Origin: Haloterrigena sp. H1
GTDB lineage: Archaea; Halobacteriota; Halobacteria; Halobacteriales; Natrialbaceae
Assembly (NCBI RefSeq): GCF_005938085.1
Contig: NZ_SMZK01000001.1
Span: forward strand, 2,108,001 to 2,172,000
DNA length: 64,000 nt
Reading direction: 5' to 3'
Below the pieces are notes generated by a model. It was not told where the DNA came from, searched no databases, and saw nothing but the letters and a program-made list of their open reading frames with translations. A program made the translations under genes and the position numbers. Positions 50,776-60,133 of this stretch are shown here, one piece after another. Numbering within the stretch: position 1 is the stretch's first letter; each line of letters begins with the position of its first letter.

Positions 50776-52335
50776 ATGTATCCCACGCGCCAGGGATGGA
50801 CGGTCGCCGCACTCGCCGTTGTGCTTGCCGTCCTTGCAGTAGTGTTCGCACGCCCGCTCGTGCTTGTTGGGTCGGCCCTCATCGGCGCGTGGCTACTGGC
50901 CCACCAGTATCGCTTCACCCGTGACCTCGAGCGAACAGTGGAGTCGCTGTCGGTCGTTCAGTCTCCTGCCCGTATGGCCGTCCGAACTGGAGACGAGGTG
51001 CCGGTCACGCTCACCGCGACGCGAGAAACCAAGACGGAACTGACACTCGAGGTTTCTGCTGGGATACCGGTCGCAGCGACCGCGACTAGACCGTTTGTTG
51101 TTTCACTTGAACCAGCCATCGAACAGGCAAACCGAACACGGACGGTCACCTGGCCCGTCGCTGGTCGTCACACGTTCGACAAAGTGACCGTGACAGCGAC
51201 GGATGGGCTGTTCCGAGAGACGATTACGGCTGGTTCAACGCCGACAGTGACCGTCGAGCCGCCTAGTCCCCGGTCAATTCACGTCGGTGAGGGAGGTGAC
51301 CGGATTGCCGCGTCGTACGGGTCCCACGAGTCTAGACGTACCGGCACAGGAATCGAACCGGCTGAACTTCGCGAGTATCTCCCTGGCGATACAGGGAAAC
51401 GGATCGACTGGAAGGCGACGGCACGGCACACGACGCCGTACGTCCGCGAGTACGAAGCCGAGAGTGATCGCCGGACCCTGCTGGTCGTCGACCACCGTAG
51501 CTCACTCGCGATGGGTTCAGAAGGCGAAACAAAACTTGAAGCTCTCCGCGAGGTGGCCCTCGTTATCGCAGGAAACACCCGTCGACTCAACAACCCGCTT
51601 GGGCTCGTGACGGTTGGCGATGGGGGAATCACTAGCTATCGGGGAATAGCATCGTCGACCGTCAATTACAGGCCAATTCGGCGTCAACTGCTCGCTCTCG
51701 AGCCGACGATAGCGGCTGACACATCCGCTTCGACAGGTATCTCTAATCCGGCGGGGGCCACGACGATGAACCGCACTGAGGCTGACTCGAATGAACTGAG
51801 CGCATCAATGTCCACAAACACCCAATTGGAGACGGTCAGCGCGGGCGAAAGCAGCGTTTCGCTTCTGCGACGGAACACCACTCCCACGGACGCCCAGCGG
51901 TCGTTATCCGATCTTGAAGGAACAGATGACGCGTTTGGACGGACACTGCGTCCATTCTATTCTGATCAACAGAGATACCGGGAACGGATCACCGAGGATC
52001 CACTGTACGGAGCAGTCCACAGGGGTGTGACGAACGCACAGGGTTCTATCTGGACCGTCATCTGTACCGACGATTCACGACCAGCGGAGCTCCGCGAGAC
52101 GGTCTCGCTCGCACGACAGGGCGGAAGCGAGGTCTTGGTTCTGCTCGCACCCTCGGTACTCTACGAACCGGGTGGGCTGGCGGATATCGAGCAGGCCTAT
52201 GATCGCTACGTCGAATTCGAGGAATTCCGGCGAGAACTCGCCCGGATCGATAACGTGACCGCCCTCGAGGTTGGGCCAACCGATCGGCTATCGGCCGTCA
52301 TTGAGGCAGGCCGCTCGAGAGGTGGTCATGCGTGA
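50776..52335 (+). CDS. DUF58 protein
   Basis: The protein has about 519 aa from ATG 50776 (MYPTRQGWTVAALAVVLAVL). Two N-terminal helices, an Ig-like beta domain (residues 55-160), then the DUF58 motif ELREYLPGDTGKRIDWKATA followed by a von Willebrand A-like part (RTLLVVDHRSSLAMGSEGET). It is a partner of MoxR ATPases. Divergent from the DUF4129 gene, and followed with 4-base overlaps by 52332 and 52913. The extension to 50551 has no coding character. Confidence 0.85.
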   Translation: MYPTRQGWTVAALAVVLAVLAVVFARPLVLVGSALIGAWLLAHQYRFTRDLERTVESLSVVQSPARMAVRTGDEVPVTLTATRETKTELTLEVSAGIPVAATATRPFVVSLEPAIEQANRTRTVTWPVAGRHTFDKVTVTATDGLFRETITAGSTPTVTVEPPSPRSIHVGEGGDRIAASYGSHESRRTGTGIEPAELREYLPGDTGKRIDWKATARHTTPYVREYEAESDRRTLLVVDHRSSLAMGSEGETKLEALREVALVIAGNTRRLNNPLGLVTVGDGGITSYRGIASSTVNYRPIRRQLLALEPTIAADTSASTGISNPAGATTMNRTEADSNELSASMSTNTQLETVSAGESSVSLLRRNTTPTDAQRSLSDLEGTDDAFGRTLRPFYSDQQRYRERITEDPLYGAVHRGVTNAQGSIWTVICTDDSRPAELRETVSLARQGGSEVLVLLAPSVLYEPGGLADIEQAYDRYVEFEEFRRELARIDNVTALEVGPTDRLSAVIEAGRSRGGHA

Positions 52336-52916
52336 GCGCCCGAATCGAGACGGTCCCGGCCGCGACCGGCCGCGACTGGTCAACCGTCATCTCTCTCGCT
52401 GCGATCGTCGTTGCGTTCGGTGCCGTCGCTGGCCCACTTGGCGCACTCGCAGGAATCGCGACGGCACTCGTTGGCTACCTGTTTGGGATACCATATGCGC
52501 TTGCGGCCGGTCACGTTGCACTCGTCGCCTCCTTCCCGGACGGGATCGATCCACTCCCGTTCATTATCGTCGAAGTCACGTTTATAGCCGTCCTGATCGC
52601 ACCCATCCGCTGGACGAGGAGTCCAGGTCGTATTACGCTCGTCGCGCTCACGAGCGCTCTTACGCTGGCAGGCGCTGCGTGGCTCATCGTTGACTCGCAG
52701 TCGGTCTATTTGGCCGCCGCAACGGTGATCGTTCTCCTCGCAATCGCCTCGTATGGTCTCCACCGACTCGAGCTTGTTCGACTCGGGCTGGTTCCAGATC
52801 TCGAAGACGGAGAGCAGGCACGCCAGACCGATACTGATCGGACTGCTGAACCAACCACTGATACGGATACCGAGACGACCGCCAAACCGACGACTGAATC
52901 ATCCACTGATATATGA
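52332..52916 (+). CDS. Polytopic membrane protein in the DUF58 operon
   Basis: The protein has 194 aa from GTG 52332, overlapping the DUF58 stop as GTGA. About five membrane helices fill residues 18-150, followed by a Thr/Asp/Glu-rich tail (TDRTAEPTTDTDTETTAKPT). No named family is recognised. Overlaps with both neighbours make it part of the DUF58 operon. Confidence 0.75.
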   Translation: MSARIETVPAATGRDWSTVISLAAIVVAFGAVAGPLGALAGIATALVGYLFGIPYALAAGHVALVASFPDGIDPLPFIIVEVTFIAVLIAPIRWTRSPGRITLVALTSALTLAGAAWLIVDSQSVYLAAATVIVLLAIASYGLHRLELVRLGLVPDLEDGEQARQTDTDRTAEPTTDTDTETTAKPTTESSTDI

Positions 52917-53815
52917 GTACAAGTGATGTTGACATAGACGAGACGACGACCGACTTAGACGCTGACCGAGCAGACGGGCAGGACGATGACCGGCTCGAGC
53001 TTGCGGCGCGGACAGAACTTCTAGAGGCGGAAAACGAGCGGCTACGGGCCGAGTATGCTCGCACCAAGCAATCGCAATACCGTCGCACTGCAGCGGGACT
53101 TGCCCTCGTTGGTACCTGTGCAGCCCTCGCTGCAGTCCTCTTCCCTGATGGCCGGGAGGTGCTCTTCGCACTCGCTTCGGTGGGTCTGTTTGGCGGAGTA
53201 CTCACATACTACCTGACGCCTGGGACGTTTGTCGCTGCGGATGTCGGTGAACGAATCTATGCTGCGATGGCAGCCAACGAGGCCGCAATTGCCAGCGAAC
53301 TCGGCCTGAGCGACAATCGCGTCTACCTCCCGACTGACGACGCCGCGGGTGCGCGCTTATATGTTCCCCAGCAGACGACCGGCGAACTGTCCACGCTGGA
53401 CGATCTCGAGGGACCAATCTTGACTGATCCTGAGCACCGTGGACTTGTCCTTGAGCCCACTGGAGCAACGCTGCTCGAAGACTTCGAGCGTGCGCTAACT
53501 GACGAGTTCGCGACTGCGCCGGCACCGCTTGCAACCCAGCTCACTGACGGCCTCGTCGAGCAGTTCGAACTCGCAGGCAGTGCCGAGCCAGATGTCGATG
53601 TAGCCTCGAACCGTATCACCGTCGCCATTGACGATAGCGCGTTCGGTGATCTTGACCGCTTTGACCATCCTATCGTCTCATTTCTCGCAGTTGGGTTCGT
53701 AACTGGGCTCGAGCGGCCAATTCGACTCGAGGTCACACCAGCCAACGAGCGATCGGACTGGCTGGTCACCTGCCGGTGGGATGATCATACAGACGTGGAA
53801 GATATCGACGACTAA
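52913..53815 (+). CDS. Membrane-associated protein with coiled coil, DUF58 operon
   Basis: The protein has 300 aa. An acidic start (MSTSDVDIDETTTDLDADRA), a coiled coil (LELAARTELLEAENERLRAE), two membrane helices (residues about 62-105: AGLALVGTCAALAAVLFP; EVLFALASVGLFGGVLTYY), and a large cytoplasmic domain with mixed alpha/beta character. It resembles haloarchaeal proteins of unknown function next to DUF58 genes. It overlaps the preceding gene by 4 bases. Confidence 0.72.
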   Translation: MSTSDVDIDETTTDLDADRADGQDDDRLELAARTELLEAENERLRAEYARTKQSQYRRTAAGLALVGTCAALAAVLFPDGREVLFALASVGLFGGVLTYYLTPGTFVAADVGERIYAAMAANEAAIASELGLSDNRVYLPTDDAAGARLYVPQQTTGELSTLDDLEGPILTDPEHRGLVLEPTGATLLEDFERALTDEFATAPAPLATQLTDGLVEQFELAGSAEPDVDVASNRITVAIDDSAFGDLDRFDHPIVSFLAVGFVTGLERPIRLEVTPANERSDWLVTCRWDDHTDVEDIDD

Positions 53816-53985
53816 GGCACCACGAAAGACGACAACAGCAACGAGAGAGACGAAATCGCATCGGAGTGAGTCTCCGTTAACAGACTTCCAAGGAGGATGC
53901 GACTGACCTCGACCTCGAGGCAGGGCAGTTCACCTCATGCTAAAAGGTCGAAGCTGTTCGGGAATCGATGAAAAGAGGTCGGTTG

Positions 53986-54204
53986 CTATCGCCAGTTCTC
54001 GAGGGATAGCGCGTCGTCGGCGTTGATTGTAATCCACTGGGTCGGCACGTCGCCGTCCGGGTCACGGGGCACGAACGCAATTTCGTTGGGTCGGTCCTCG
54101 TATTCAACGGCGAAGTACTCGAGGGAAGTATTGCGCTGGTTGGCGTCCGGCGTGTCGTGTGTCGTGGGGTCAGTCACCCACTGGAAGGGATCGGTATCAG
54201 TCAT
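53986..54204 (-). CDS. Small acidic protein (DUF7511-like)
   Basis: The protein has 72 aa: MTDTDPFQWVTDPTTHDTPD, then TSLEYFAVEYEDRPNEIAFV and DVPTQWITINADDALSLENW. The C-terminal WITINADDALSLE motif recurs in a widespread haloarchaeal small-protein family. Function unknown; it stands alone. Confidence 0.65.
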   Translation of the reverse strand: MTDTDPFQWVTDPTTHDTPDANQRNTSLEYFAVEYEDRPNEIAFVPRDPDGDVPTQWITINADDALSLENWR

Positions 54205-54250
54205 TGATGGAGGGCTGCTGAGTCTTGCTTGCGTTCGGTATCGTACCTGA

Positions 54251-54660
54251 GTTAGCGGATCGCTTCCTCAACGTTGTCTTGCGTGGCATCAGTCATGCTT
54301 GCCTTGCTTGCTGAACTTCGTGTGAGTCGTCGCTTCCCATTGAGGTGGGCAGAGGTTTTGGGACTGAAATCCCAAGCGGCGATTTTCGAGGTCAACGGAT
54401 CGTCGATCGCCGGGTCGCGAATTCCGTGGTCCTCGAGATTAGTCTACACAACCTCGTGGCCAACGTCGTCACCAAATAGTGTTGCGATCTCTCAATCGGC
54501 GAGATCACGTTCACAGAATACGTCTCGAGTCGGTCGGCGTCGTGCCACCACTTCCCGGGAACTGAACACGGATGGCTGTTCCATGTGGTCACGGTCGTCG
54601 ACGGGGAACTGTGGCCGATCGGTCTCGTCGGGGACGATACCACCGTCGAGGCGTCAGCTA
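54251..54660 (-). pseudogene. Probable degraded gene before moxR
   Basis: A minus-strand frame reads DHMEQPSVFSSREVVARRRP, then ERDLAD-stop-EIATLFGDDVGHEVV-stop-TNLEDHG. It has coding-like acidity and codon use broken by two stops, and looks like a dead gene of unknown family. A short tail MTDATQDNVEEAIR (54251-54295) may be its end or a separate short frame. Confidence 0.4.
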
Positions 54661-54679
54661 TGTGCGCGTGAGGAGGAAC

Positions 54680-55717
54680 TCACTCGAGAATCTTCTCGTC
54701 GCCGTCGCTCGCGGCGGCCGATTCGAATGCCTGCTTCGTATCGGCTCCTGGCGGCTCGACCGTGTCGACAATCTCCGCGACGATAGCTTCGGGGTCGACA
54801 TCGCTCAGATCGGCACTGGTACTCAATACGAGCCGATGACGCAGTACCGGTTCGGCCATCGTCTTTACGTCATCAGGAATTGCATAGTCGCGGCCACGGA
54901 TCGCGGCACGTGCCTTGGCACCGTTGAGAAACGCCAGTGTCGCACGCGGTGAAGCACCGTGTTCGACATCAGCATGCGACCGTGTCGCTGCGACGAGATC
55001 GAGCACGTACTCTTTGACAGCCGGTGCGACGTGGACCGATTGAACGGTCTGGCGCGCATCGGCGAGCTTCTGTGGCTCGATGACCTGTTCGACATCGTCA
55101 GGACCGAGTTCCGGATTATTGTCAAACCGGTCGAGCAACTCTCGTTCGTCTGCTCGATCCGGTAGATCGAGCGTCAGCTTAAACTGGAAACGGTCTCGCT
55201 GAGCTTCTGGGAGCTGGAACACCCCTTCGGACTCGATCGGGTTCTGAGTCGCGACGACCATAAACGGATCTGGCAGCGAGAGCGTCTCCCCTTCGATGGT
55301 CACGCGACGCTCTTCCATCGCCTCGAGCAACGCGCTCTGGGTCTTCGGTGTCGCGCGATTGATTTCGTCAGCAACCACGAGGTTTGCGAAGACGGGGCCG
55401 CGCTGGAGTTCGAACGTTCCCGCACCCTGTCGATAGATGTGCGTTCCCGTGATGTCGGCCGGGAGGGTGTCGGGAGTCATCTGGACCCGGTTGTATTCCA
55501 GGCCAGTCGTCCGCGCAAAAAGATTCGCGAGCGTCGTCTTGGCGATACCTGGAACCCCTTCAAGCAGGAGATGCCCACGGGTCAGTAACGCGACTGTCAA
55601 ATACTCGACTGCCTCGTCGTTGCCGATGAGAACGCGGTCGATCTCTCCGCGAAGCGAGTCATAGATAGCTTCAGGATCACCGCTCGTCCCGTCGGCGAAA
55701 TCAGTGGTACCGCTCAT
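54680..55717 (-). CDS. MoxR-type AAA+ ATPase
   Basis: The protein has 345 aa. Walker A LLLEGVPGIAKTTLANLF (about residue 55), Walker B ANLVVADEINRATPKTQSAL (about 117), sensor-1 region PFMVVATQNPIESEGVFQLP, and arginine-finger region EAQRDRFQFKLTLDLP. This is the standard MoxR chaperone that works with DUF58/VWA proteins. It overlaps the DUF4350 gene upstream by 4 bases (ATGA), so both are in one operon read leftward. Confidence 0.92.
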   Translation of the reverse strand: MSGTTDFADGTSGDPEAIYDSLRGEIDRVLIGNDEAVEYLTVALLTRGHLLLEGVPGIAKTTLANLFARTTGLEYNRVQMTPDTLPADITGTHIYRQGAGTFELQRGPVFANLVVADEINRATPKTQSALLEAMEERRVTIEGETLSLPDPFMVVATQNPIESEGVFQLPEAQRDRFQFKLTLDLPDRADERELLDRFDNNPELGPDDVEQVIEPQKLADARQTVQSVHVAPAVKEYVLDLVAATRSHADVEHGASPRATLAFLNGAKARAAIRGRDYAIPDDVKTMAEPVLRHRLVLSTSADLSDVDPEAIVAEIVDTVEPPGADTKQAFESAAASDGDEKILE

Positions 55718-56823
55718 TCGTCTGTCTCATCTTCCGAACGGGGATGGTTAAGCGCTGTTATCATGCGTTGGATTTGCTCCTCATCCCAGTCGGGATGCTG
55801 TCTGCGGAGGAACTCGGCGCGTTCGGAATCAGAGAGTCCAGGCCCATTCGTTCCACTATTGCGATTCCTGGCAGGCTGGAAGCGCGCTGGCAGCCGGGAC
55901 TGCATAGCCTCGAGTGCAGACGTGACCCGAATCTGAGAGAGCACTGCAACAAATCCGATGCCAACGGTACCAACGAGCAGCTGTAACAATGGTGAGCCCC
56001 GGACCACCAACATCGCAGCGGCCAGCGGAGGGACCCCGGAACCGTGCGAGCGGTCGAAGATCACATGATCGGCATCAGCATACAAACCGCGCACGAACGC
56101 GGCGTTGTCCGGTTCACTGTACATCGCGTTGATCGTGATACTTGGGTCACCGACGACGACCACCTTCCCCTTGCTGACGTTTTCGACCGTGGCGACCGGA
56201 TACGATCTGAGTTCGTCCTGATTGTCTAGCTCGTCATCCTCAGGACCAAGGTATGCGAAGTCGCTGGTCGCTACTAGCACTGTTGCGTTTCTTGGTTCGA
56301 CCGCAGTTCCATAGTTGAGCGTCAGCTGGTCAACACCAGACGTGAGCGTGTGGTTCGCGGTTTCCGTCGCAATGGGCATTGTTGGCCCACGGAAATGGTG
56401 GCGCTCATCCCGAACAAGTTGTCCATCCACACGTGCTTCAGCACCAACATCGGCTAGCAGTTCGTTTCCTGGCTCGCCGAAGTTCTCGAGGACGACTAGC
56501 GTACCACCTTCATCGACGAACTCTCTGATCCGTTCGGCATCCTCTCCCTCGTAGGGTTTGTCTGGCGCGATGACGAACGCGACCGTCTCGTTGGCCGGCA
56601 GTTCATCGTACCGGGCGGTGTCACTCAACAGATGGCTCTCGACTGTGGGATTATCCTCAGCATCCTGCCGGAAGTCAGACGATCCATCCCAGGATGGATT
56701 GTACGGGCCGAATGCAGTCGACGACGTCGCGGCTACGGTACCTAGTGTAACGAGTACGGTGATGGTGAGTGCGAGCAACAGGATTCGCGGCCAGTCGATT
56801 CTGCCGTCGCCAAGCCAGCTCAT
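55714..56823 (-). CDS. DUF4350 protein
   Basis: The protein has 369 aa. An N-terminal helix (ILLLALTITVLVTLGTVAAT), an external domain with the glutamine-amidotransferase-like core of DUF4350 (ETVAFVIAPDKPYEGEDAER then IREFVDEGGTLVVLENFGEP), a second helix (LLQLLVGTVGIGFVAVLSQI), and a cytoplasmic tail DPDW-type motif (RRQHPDWDEEQIQRMI). It is regularly linked to MoxR and DUF58, as here. Confidence 0.87.
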   Translation of the reverse strand: MSWLGDGRIDWPRILLLALTITVLVTLGTVAATSSTAFGPYNPSWDGSSDFRQDAEDNPTVESHLLSDTARYDELPANETVAFVIAPDKPYEGEDAERIREFVDEGGTLVVLENFGEPGNELLADVGAEARVDGQLVRDERHHFRGPTMPIATETANHTLTSGVDQLTLNYGTAVEPRNATVLVATSDFAYLGPEDDELDNQDELRSYPVATVENVSKGKVVVVGDPSITINAMYSEPDNAAFVRGLYADADHVIFDRSHGSGVPPLAAAMLVVRGSPLLQLLVGTVGIGFVAVLSQIRVTSALEAMQSRLPARFQPARNRNSGTNGPGLSDSERAEFLRRQHPDWDEEQIQRMITALNHPRSEDETDE

Positions 56824-56869
56824 TGAATCACCTTCATGGCTCGAGTGAGGCAGAGTCCATAATTGAGAC

Positions 56870-57151
56870 TCATACCGGAATCACCTCCGGTGGCAGAATT
56901 TCGAGAATCCGTCGCACGACGATGACTGCGAAACCTGCGAGGCCAAGCAGAATAAGCCAACGGAGCCGGCGTCGCCACGTCGGTGTGACATTGAATGGAG
57001 CCGTCAGTTCCGTGATGACCAGAAAGCCGATCAGTGAAAGAACGAAAACCAACTCGTAGGACAGCGCGTTCAACAGTGTGAGCACGAGGACTGTCGCGAT
57101 CATCCATGCGACCTGTCCATGTACAAACCGCATTCTGCGCTGAGTTGGCAT
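56870..57151 (-). CDS. Small membrane protein, MoxR operon
   Basis: The protein has 93 aa with three helices: AWMIATVLVLTLLNALSYEL, FVLSLIGFLVITELTAPF and WLILLGLAGFAVIVVRRI. It sits 46 bases upstream of the DUF4350 gene in the same direction and is probably the first gene of this operon. No family is recognised. Confidence 0.7.
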   Translation of the reverse strand: MPTQRRMRFVHGQVAWMIATVLVLTLLNALSYELVFVLSLIGFLVITELTAPFNVTPTWRRRLRWLILLGLAGFAVIVVRRILEILPPEVIPV

Positions 57152-57339
57152 CTAGTAGTCAAGTACGAACCCCTCAAGGTACCTAAACGTAGCGCACTGT
57201 CATCGTGGGCTACATCAACACACAGCATGCTCAGTATGTGCTACTCCTCATGTGCCGTCTCCGACAACCCTATGAGAGAAAATTTCCTACCTAAACGCAC
57301 CTTTCTCGAGTTCGAGCGCAGTGGTGACTGGTTTTCGCC

Positions 57340-57425
57340 CATCACCCTACGTGGAGTGCATCTCGGCAAAGATTTTCGTGACGTTGAGGTGGAGCGGACG
57401 GTCTGTCCAGCCTCTGACTCTCAAG
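57340..57425 (-). pseudogene. Remnant of a cassette-A first gene
   Basis: The minus strand reads (R)GWTDRPLHLNVTKIFAEMHS, matching RGRTDRPAHLDVTEIFAAMH at the end of the protein 26493-26861. About 42 of 53 bases agree. The rest of the gene is missing. It lies 110 bases before aglB. The remaining 57152-57534 shows no gene. Confidence 0.6.
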
Positions 57426-57534
57426 TCAGCTCATAGGTAGTCCATAGTAAGGACAGTTGGAACAACCACTCTCTTCGGCACTCAAGTACGCAGAACGAAA
57501 GGTCCATGTGCGATAACTGTTACACTCTTTCTGA

Positions 57535-59970
57535 ATGACGGCCGACGACCTCGAGACAGTGCAGGAGTTTCTGGACGAGCGACCCGATGGGGAAACCGTC
57601 CTTGAGGCCGTCCTTGCAGTTGACGCCGACAGTGGGACCTGGACATTCGATGATGTCGATCTTGATTCAGGAACCTTCGGAGAACTCGTATCCTGCGGCA
57701 TCGTCACGAAAGTCGATGATGCATATCAAGTCGCGAACCCAGCAGTCGTCGAATCAGTATTGACGGGCGAAGAACTTGAGGAGCCCACAGACGACCGCAA
57801 GTTCGCGGTCGATCTCGATCGGTTCCTGAATAGCGTCGATGTTCGCGCACTGACGGCGCTGCTTGGATCGCTGCTGGTCGTCGCCATAGCAAGGATGACA
57901 GCGTTTCGATCGGTGTTTCAGCACGGCTACGTCGTCTCTCCAGGGAACGATCCATACTACTTCCGCTACTGGATGAGAGAGTTGATGGCAACGGCCTCGG
58001 GACCCCTGGATTATCAGGTACTGGTAGATGCGCCGCCTGGTGTCTCAGGAGTGCAACCGCTTTCCCATGCGACGAACTGGTTCCTCGCCGAGTTGCTTGG
58101 CGGCGGCCAGGGGGCGGCTGGCACTGTTGCTGCATGGCTCCCTATCGCCGCCTCCATCGCGCTCGGACTCGCGATCTACAAGATGACCGTCTTGCTTACT
58201 CGAGACGTTCGTGTCGGTGTCGCGTCAGTCCTTGTCTTCGCAGTGACACCGATCAACGCGGTCTATACGGGCCTCGGCTTCATCGATCATCAGCTCCACC
58301 AGTACTTCTGGCTCGGGATCACATTGGTGACGGTGACATGGCTCGCTGTCGACCTCCAACGGCGACTCGAGGGCGGTCTGGAACCACACACATGCGTTCG
58401 GGAGCATCTCCAAACGCCAATGACGTGGATCGTCGCTCTCGTCTTTGGACTCTCGATCGCGGCTGGGATACACGCCTGGGGTGGCTCACCGCTCCTGTTG
58501 ATACCTCTTGCGGGATACATCGGACTGAGAGTTTCTATGGATGCTCGAGCGGAGGTGTCGCCCACACTCGCGAACCTCCCGCTGCTCATTGGACTGGCTA
58601 TCGGGAGCGCACTCTCGCTCGCTCTTCACCACTGCTGGGGGTGGCACGCGGAATTCGTCGCGACCACGCCAGCGCTAGTTCTCGGCGGTGCGGTCACGGT
58701 CGTTGCACTCAGCGAACTATGGCGGCGGTTCGACTTTCATATCGGCGGATTGCTCGCGTTCGAAGGCATCGTCGCGGCCGGTGGACTCTACGCGTTTAAG
58801 CGACTACAGCCTACAAACTGGGCCGAGGCGATGGCGCGCGTTGATGATCTCTTCTTCCGGGAGGGGATGACCGAGACGATATCGCTGTTCTCGACGGAGT
58901 ACGCCGTCTTTTTCGGCCCGATGTACCAGCTCGGCATGGGGTTCTACGTCGCCCTGATCGTGCTCGGCTGGGTCATCTGGCGTGTCTATCGGCAGTACGA
59001 ACCCGGCTGGTTGCTCGTCGGCACCTACACAGGGTATCTGCTCGTGCTAGCGGGGATTCAGGTTCGCTTTGCCGGCCAACTCGCGATACCGCTGGCTGTG
59101 CTCACCGGACTCGGGTTCGTCCAATTACTCTCGGTGGTAGAACTGGCCCGAACGCCAGTGCCGTTCCAGAGTTCAGATGTGTCAACAGGTGATGCTCGAG
59201 ACGGCGAGCCAGTCGCCGCCGACGGCGGTCAAGCACTCGAGCCATCGATTGTGCTGCCGGATGGGCGAGCAATCGGCTACCTCCTCGGAGTTGGCCTGCT
59301 CGTGTTCGGACTGAGCCTCATTTATGTTCCCGGACTAACAGGTGACGTGACCCACGGCAAGGCAAAGATCGAAGCGGTAAGCGCGATCGATGACCATGCT
59401 GAGGTAGTGAATCAAACCTATCCGGACAACTACGTATTGAGCGAGTGGGGCGACAGCCGGATGTACAACCACTTCGTGAATGGCGAGTCACGAGGATACA
59501 GGTACGCACAGAACAATTACCAAGCGTTCCGGACCAGTTCAAACCCTGATAGCTGGTACGATCGATTCAACGGCCGAGTCGGCTATGTCGTTGTGAGTGA
59601 GGTCGACGAAGAGGTATCGTCTGAGAGTGCACAGGCACAGCTGCTCGAGCAGTACGGTGCGGGCGGAAGCGAGACGGACGCTCTCGCTCACTATCAGGCT
59701 GTCTTCATCTCTGATCGTGTTGCAGCGTTCGCGGTGGTTCCCGGGGCAACGCTCGAGGTATCTGGTGAGCCAGGTACGCAGGTAACTGTCAAGAAAGACG
59801 TGTCTGCTTCCGGTAAATCGTTCACCTACGAGCGCGAGGTGGCTGTCAGGGATAATGGGCGGGCCATAGTGACGGTGCCGTATATCGGCAACTACTCTGT
59901 CGATAACCGGACGGCAACCGTAACTGAGGAAGAACTGATGAACGGACGGGCAGTTGTACTAGAAGAGTGA
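57535..59970 (+). CDS. aglB: AglB-like oligosaccharyltransferase (STT3 family) with extra N-terminal domain
   Basis: The protein has 811 aa. Residues 1-95 form an unusual soluble, winged-helix-like domain (MTADDLETVQEFLDERPDGE; VSCGIVTKVDDAYQVANPAV). The GT-C membrane part follows from about residue 100, with the first acidic motif in SPGNDPYYFRYW (Asp139), FIDHQLHQYFW in the next loop, and about 12-13 helices to residue 600. The C-terminal globular domain has a WWDYG-like motif, VLSEWGDSRMYNHF (about 640). It would transfer a lipid-linked glycan to Asn in N-x-S/T of exported proteins. The motif differs from canonical WWDYG, so this may be a paralogue with a distinct role. A dead copy of its 5' end is at 30372. 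Confidence 0.85.
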   Translation: MTADDLETVQEFLDERPDGETVLEAVLAVDADSGTWTFDDVDLDSGTFGELVSCGIVTKVDDAYQVANPAVVESVLTGEELEEPTDDRKFAVDLDRFLNSVDVRALTALLGSLLVVAIARMTAFRSVFQHGYVVSPGNDPYYFRYWMRELMATASGPLDYQVLVDAPPGVSGVQPLSHATNWFLAELLGGGQGAAGTVAAWLPIAASIALGLAIYKMTVLLTRDVRVGVASVLVFAVTPINAVYTGLGFIDHQLHQYFWLGITLVTVTWLAVDLQRRLEGGLEPHTCVREHLQTPMTWIVALVFGLSIAAGIHAWGGSPLLLIPLAGYIGLRVSMDARAEVSPTLANLPLLIGLAIGSALSLALHHCWGWHAEFVATTPALVLGGAVTVVALSELWRRFDFHIGGLLAFEGIVAAGGLYAFKRLQPTNWAEAMARVDDLFFREGMTETISLFSTEYAVFFGPMYQLGMGFYVALIVLGWVIWRVYRQYEPGWLLVGTYTGYLLVLAGIQVRFAGQLAIPLAVLTGLGFVQLLSVVELARTPVPFQSSDVSTGDARDGEPVAADGGQALEPSIVLPDGRAIGYLLGVGLLVFGLSLIYVPGLTGDVTHGKAKIEAVSAIDDHAEVVNQTYPDNYVLSEWGDSRMYNHFVNGESRGYRYAQNNYQAFRTSSNPDSWYDRFNGRVGYVVVSEVDEEVSSESAQAQLLEQYGAGGSETDALAHYQAVFISDRVAAFAVVPGATLEVSGEPGTQVTVKKDVSASGKSFTYEREVAVRDNGRAIVTVPYIGNYSVDNRTATVTEEELMNGRAVVLEE

Positions 59971-60133
59971 GTCTCCCGTTCGCTGTGGATGGGCTGGCGT
60001 CACTTTCATCAAGTCTCGTGTGAACCGAGCGTGAGGTCCATACTGCCTGCAGGGTAGCTTGACATGGATAAAACCGAAGTAGATGAGAGAACAAACTATT
60101 GTTACGAATTAAGTCCTGTGGCGAGGTTTGCGG

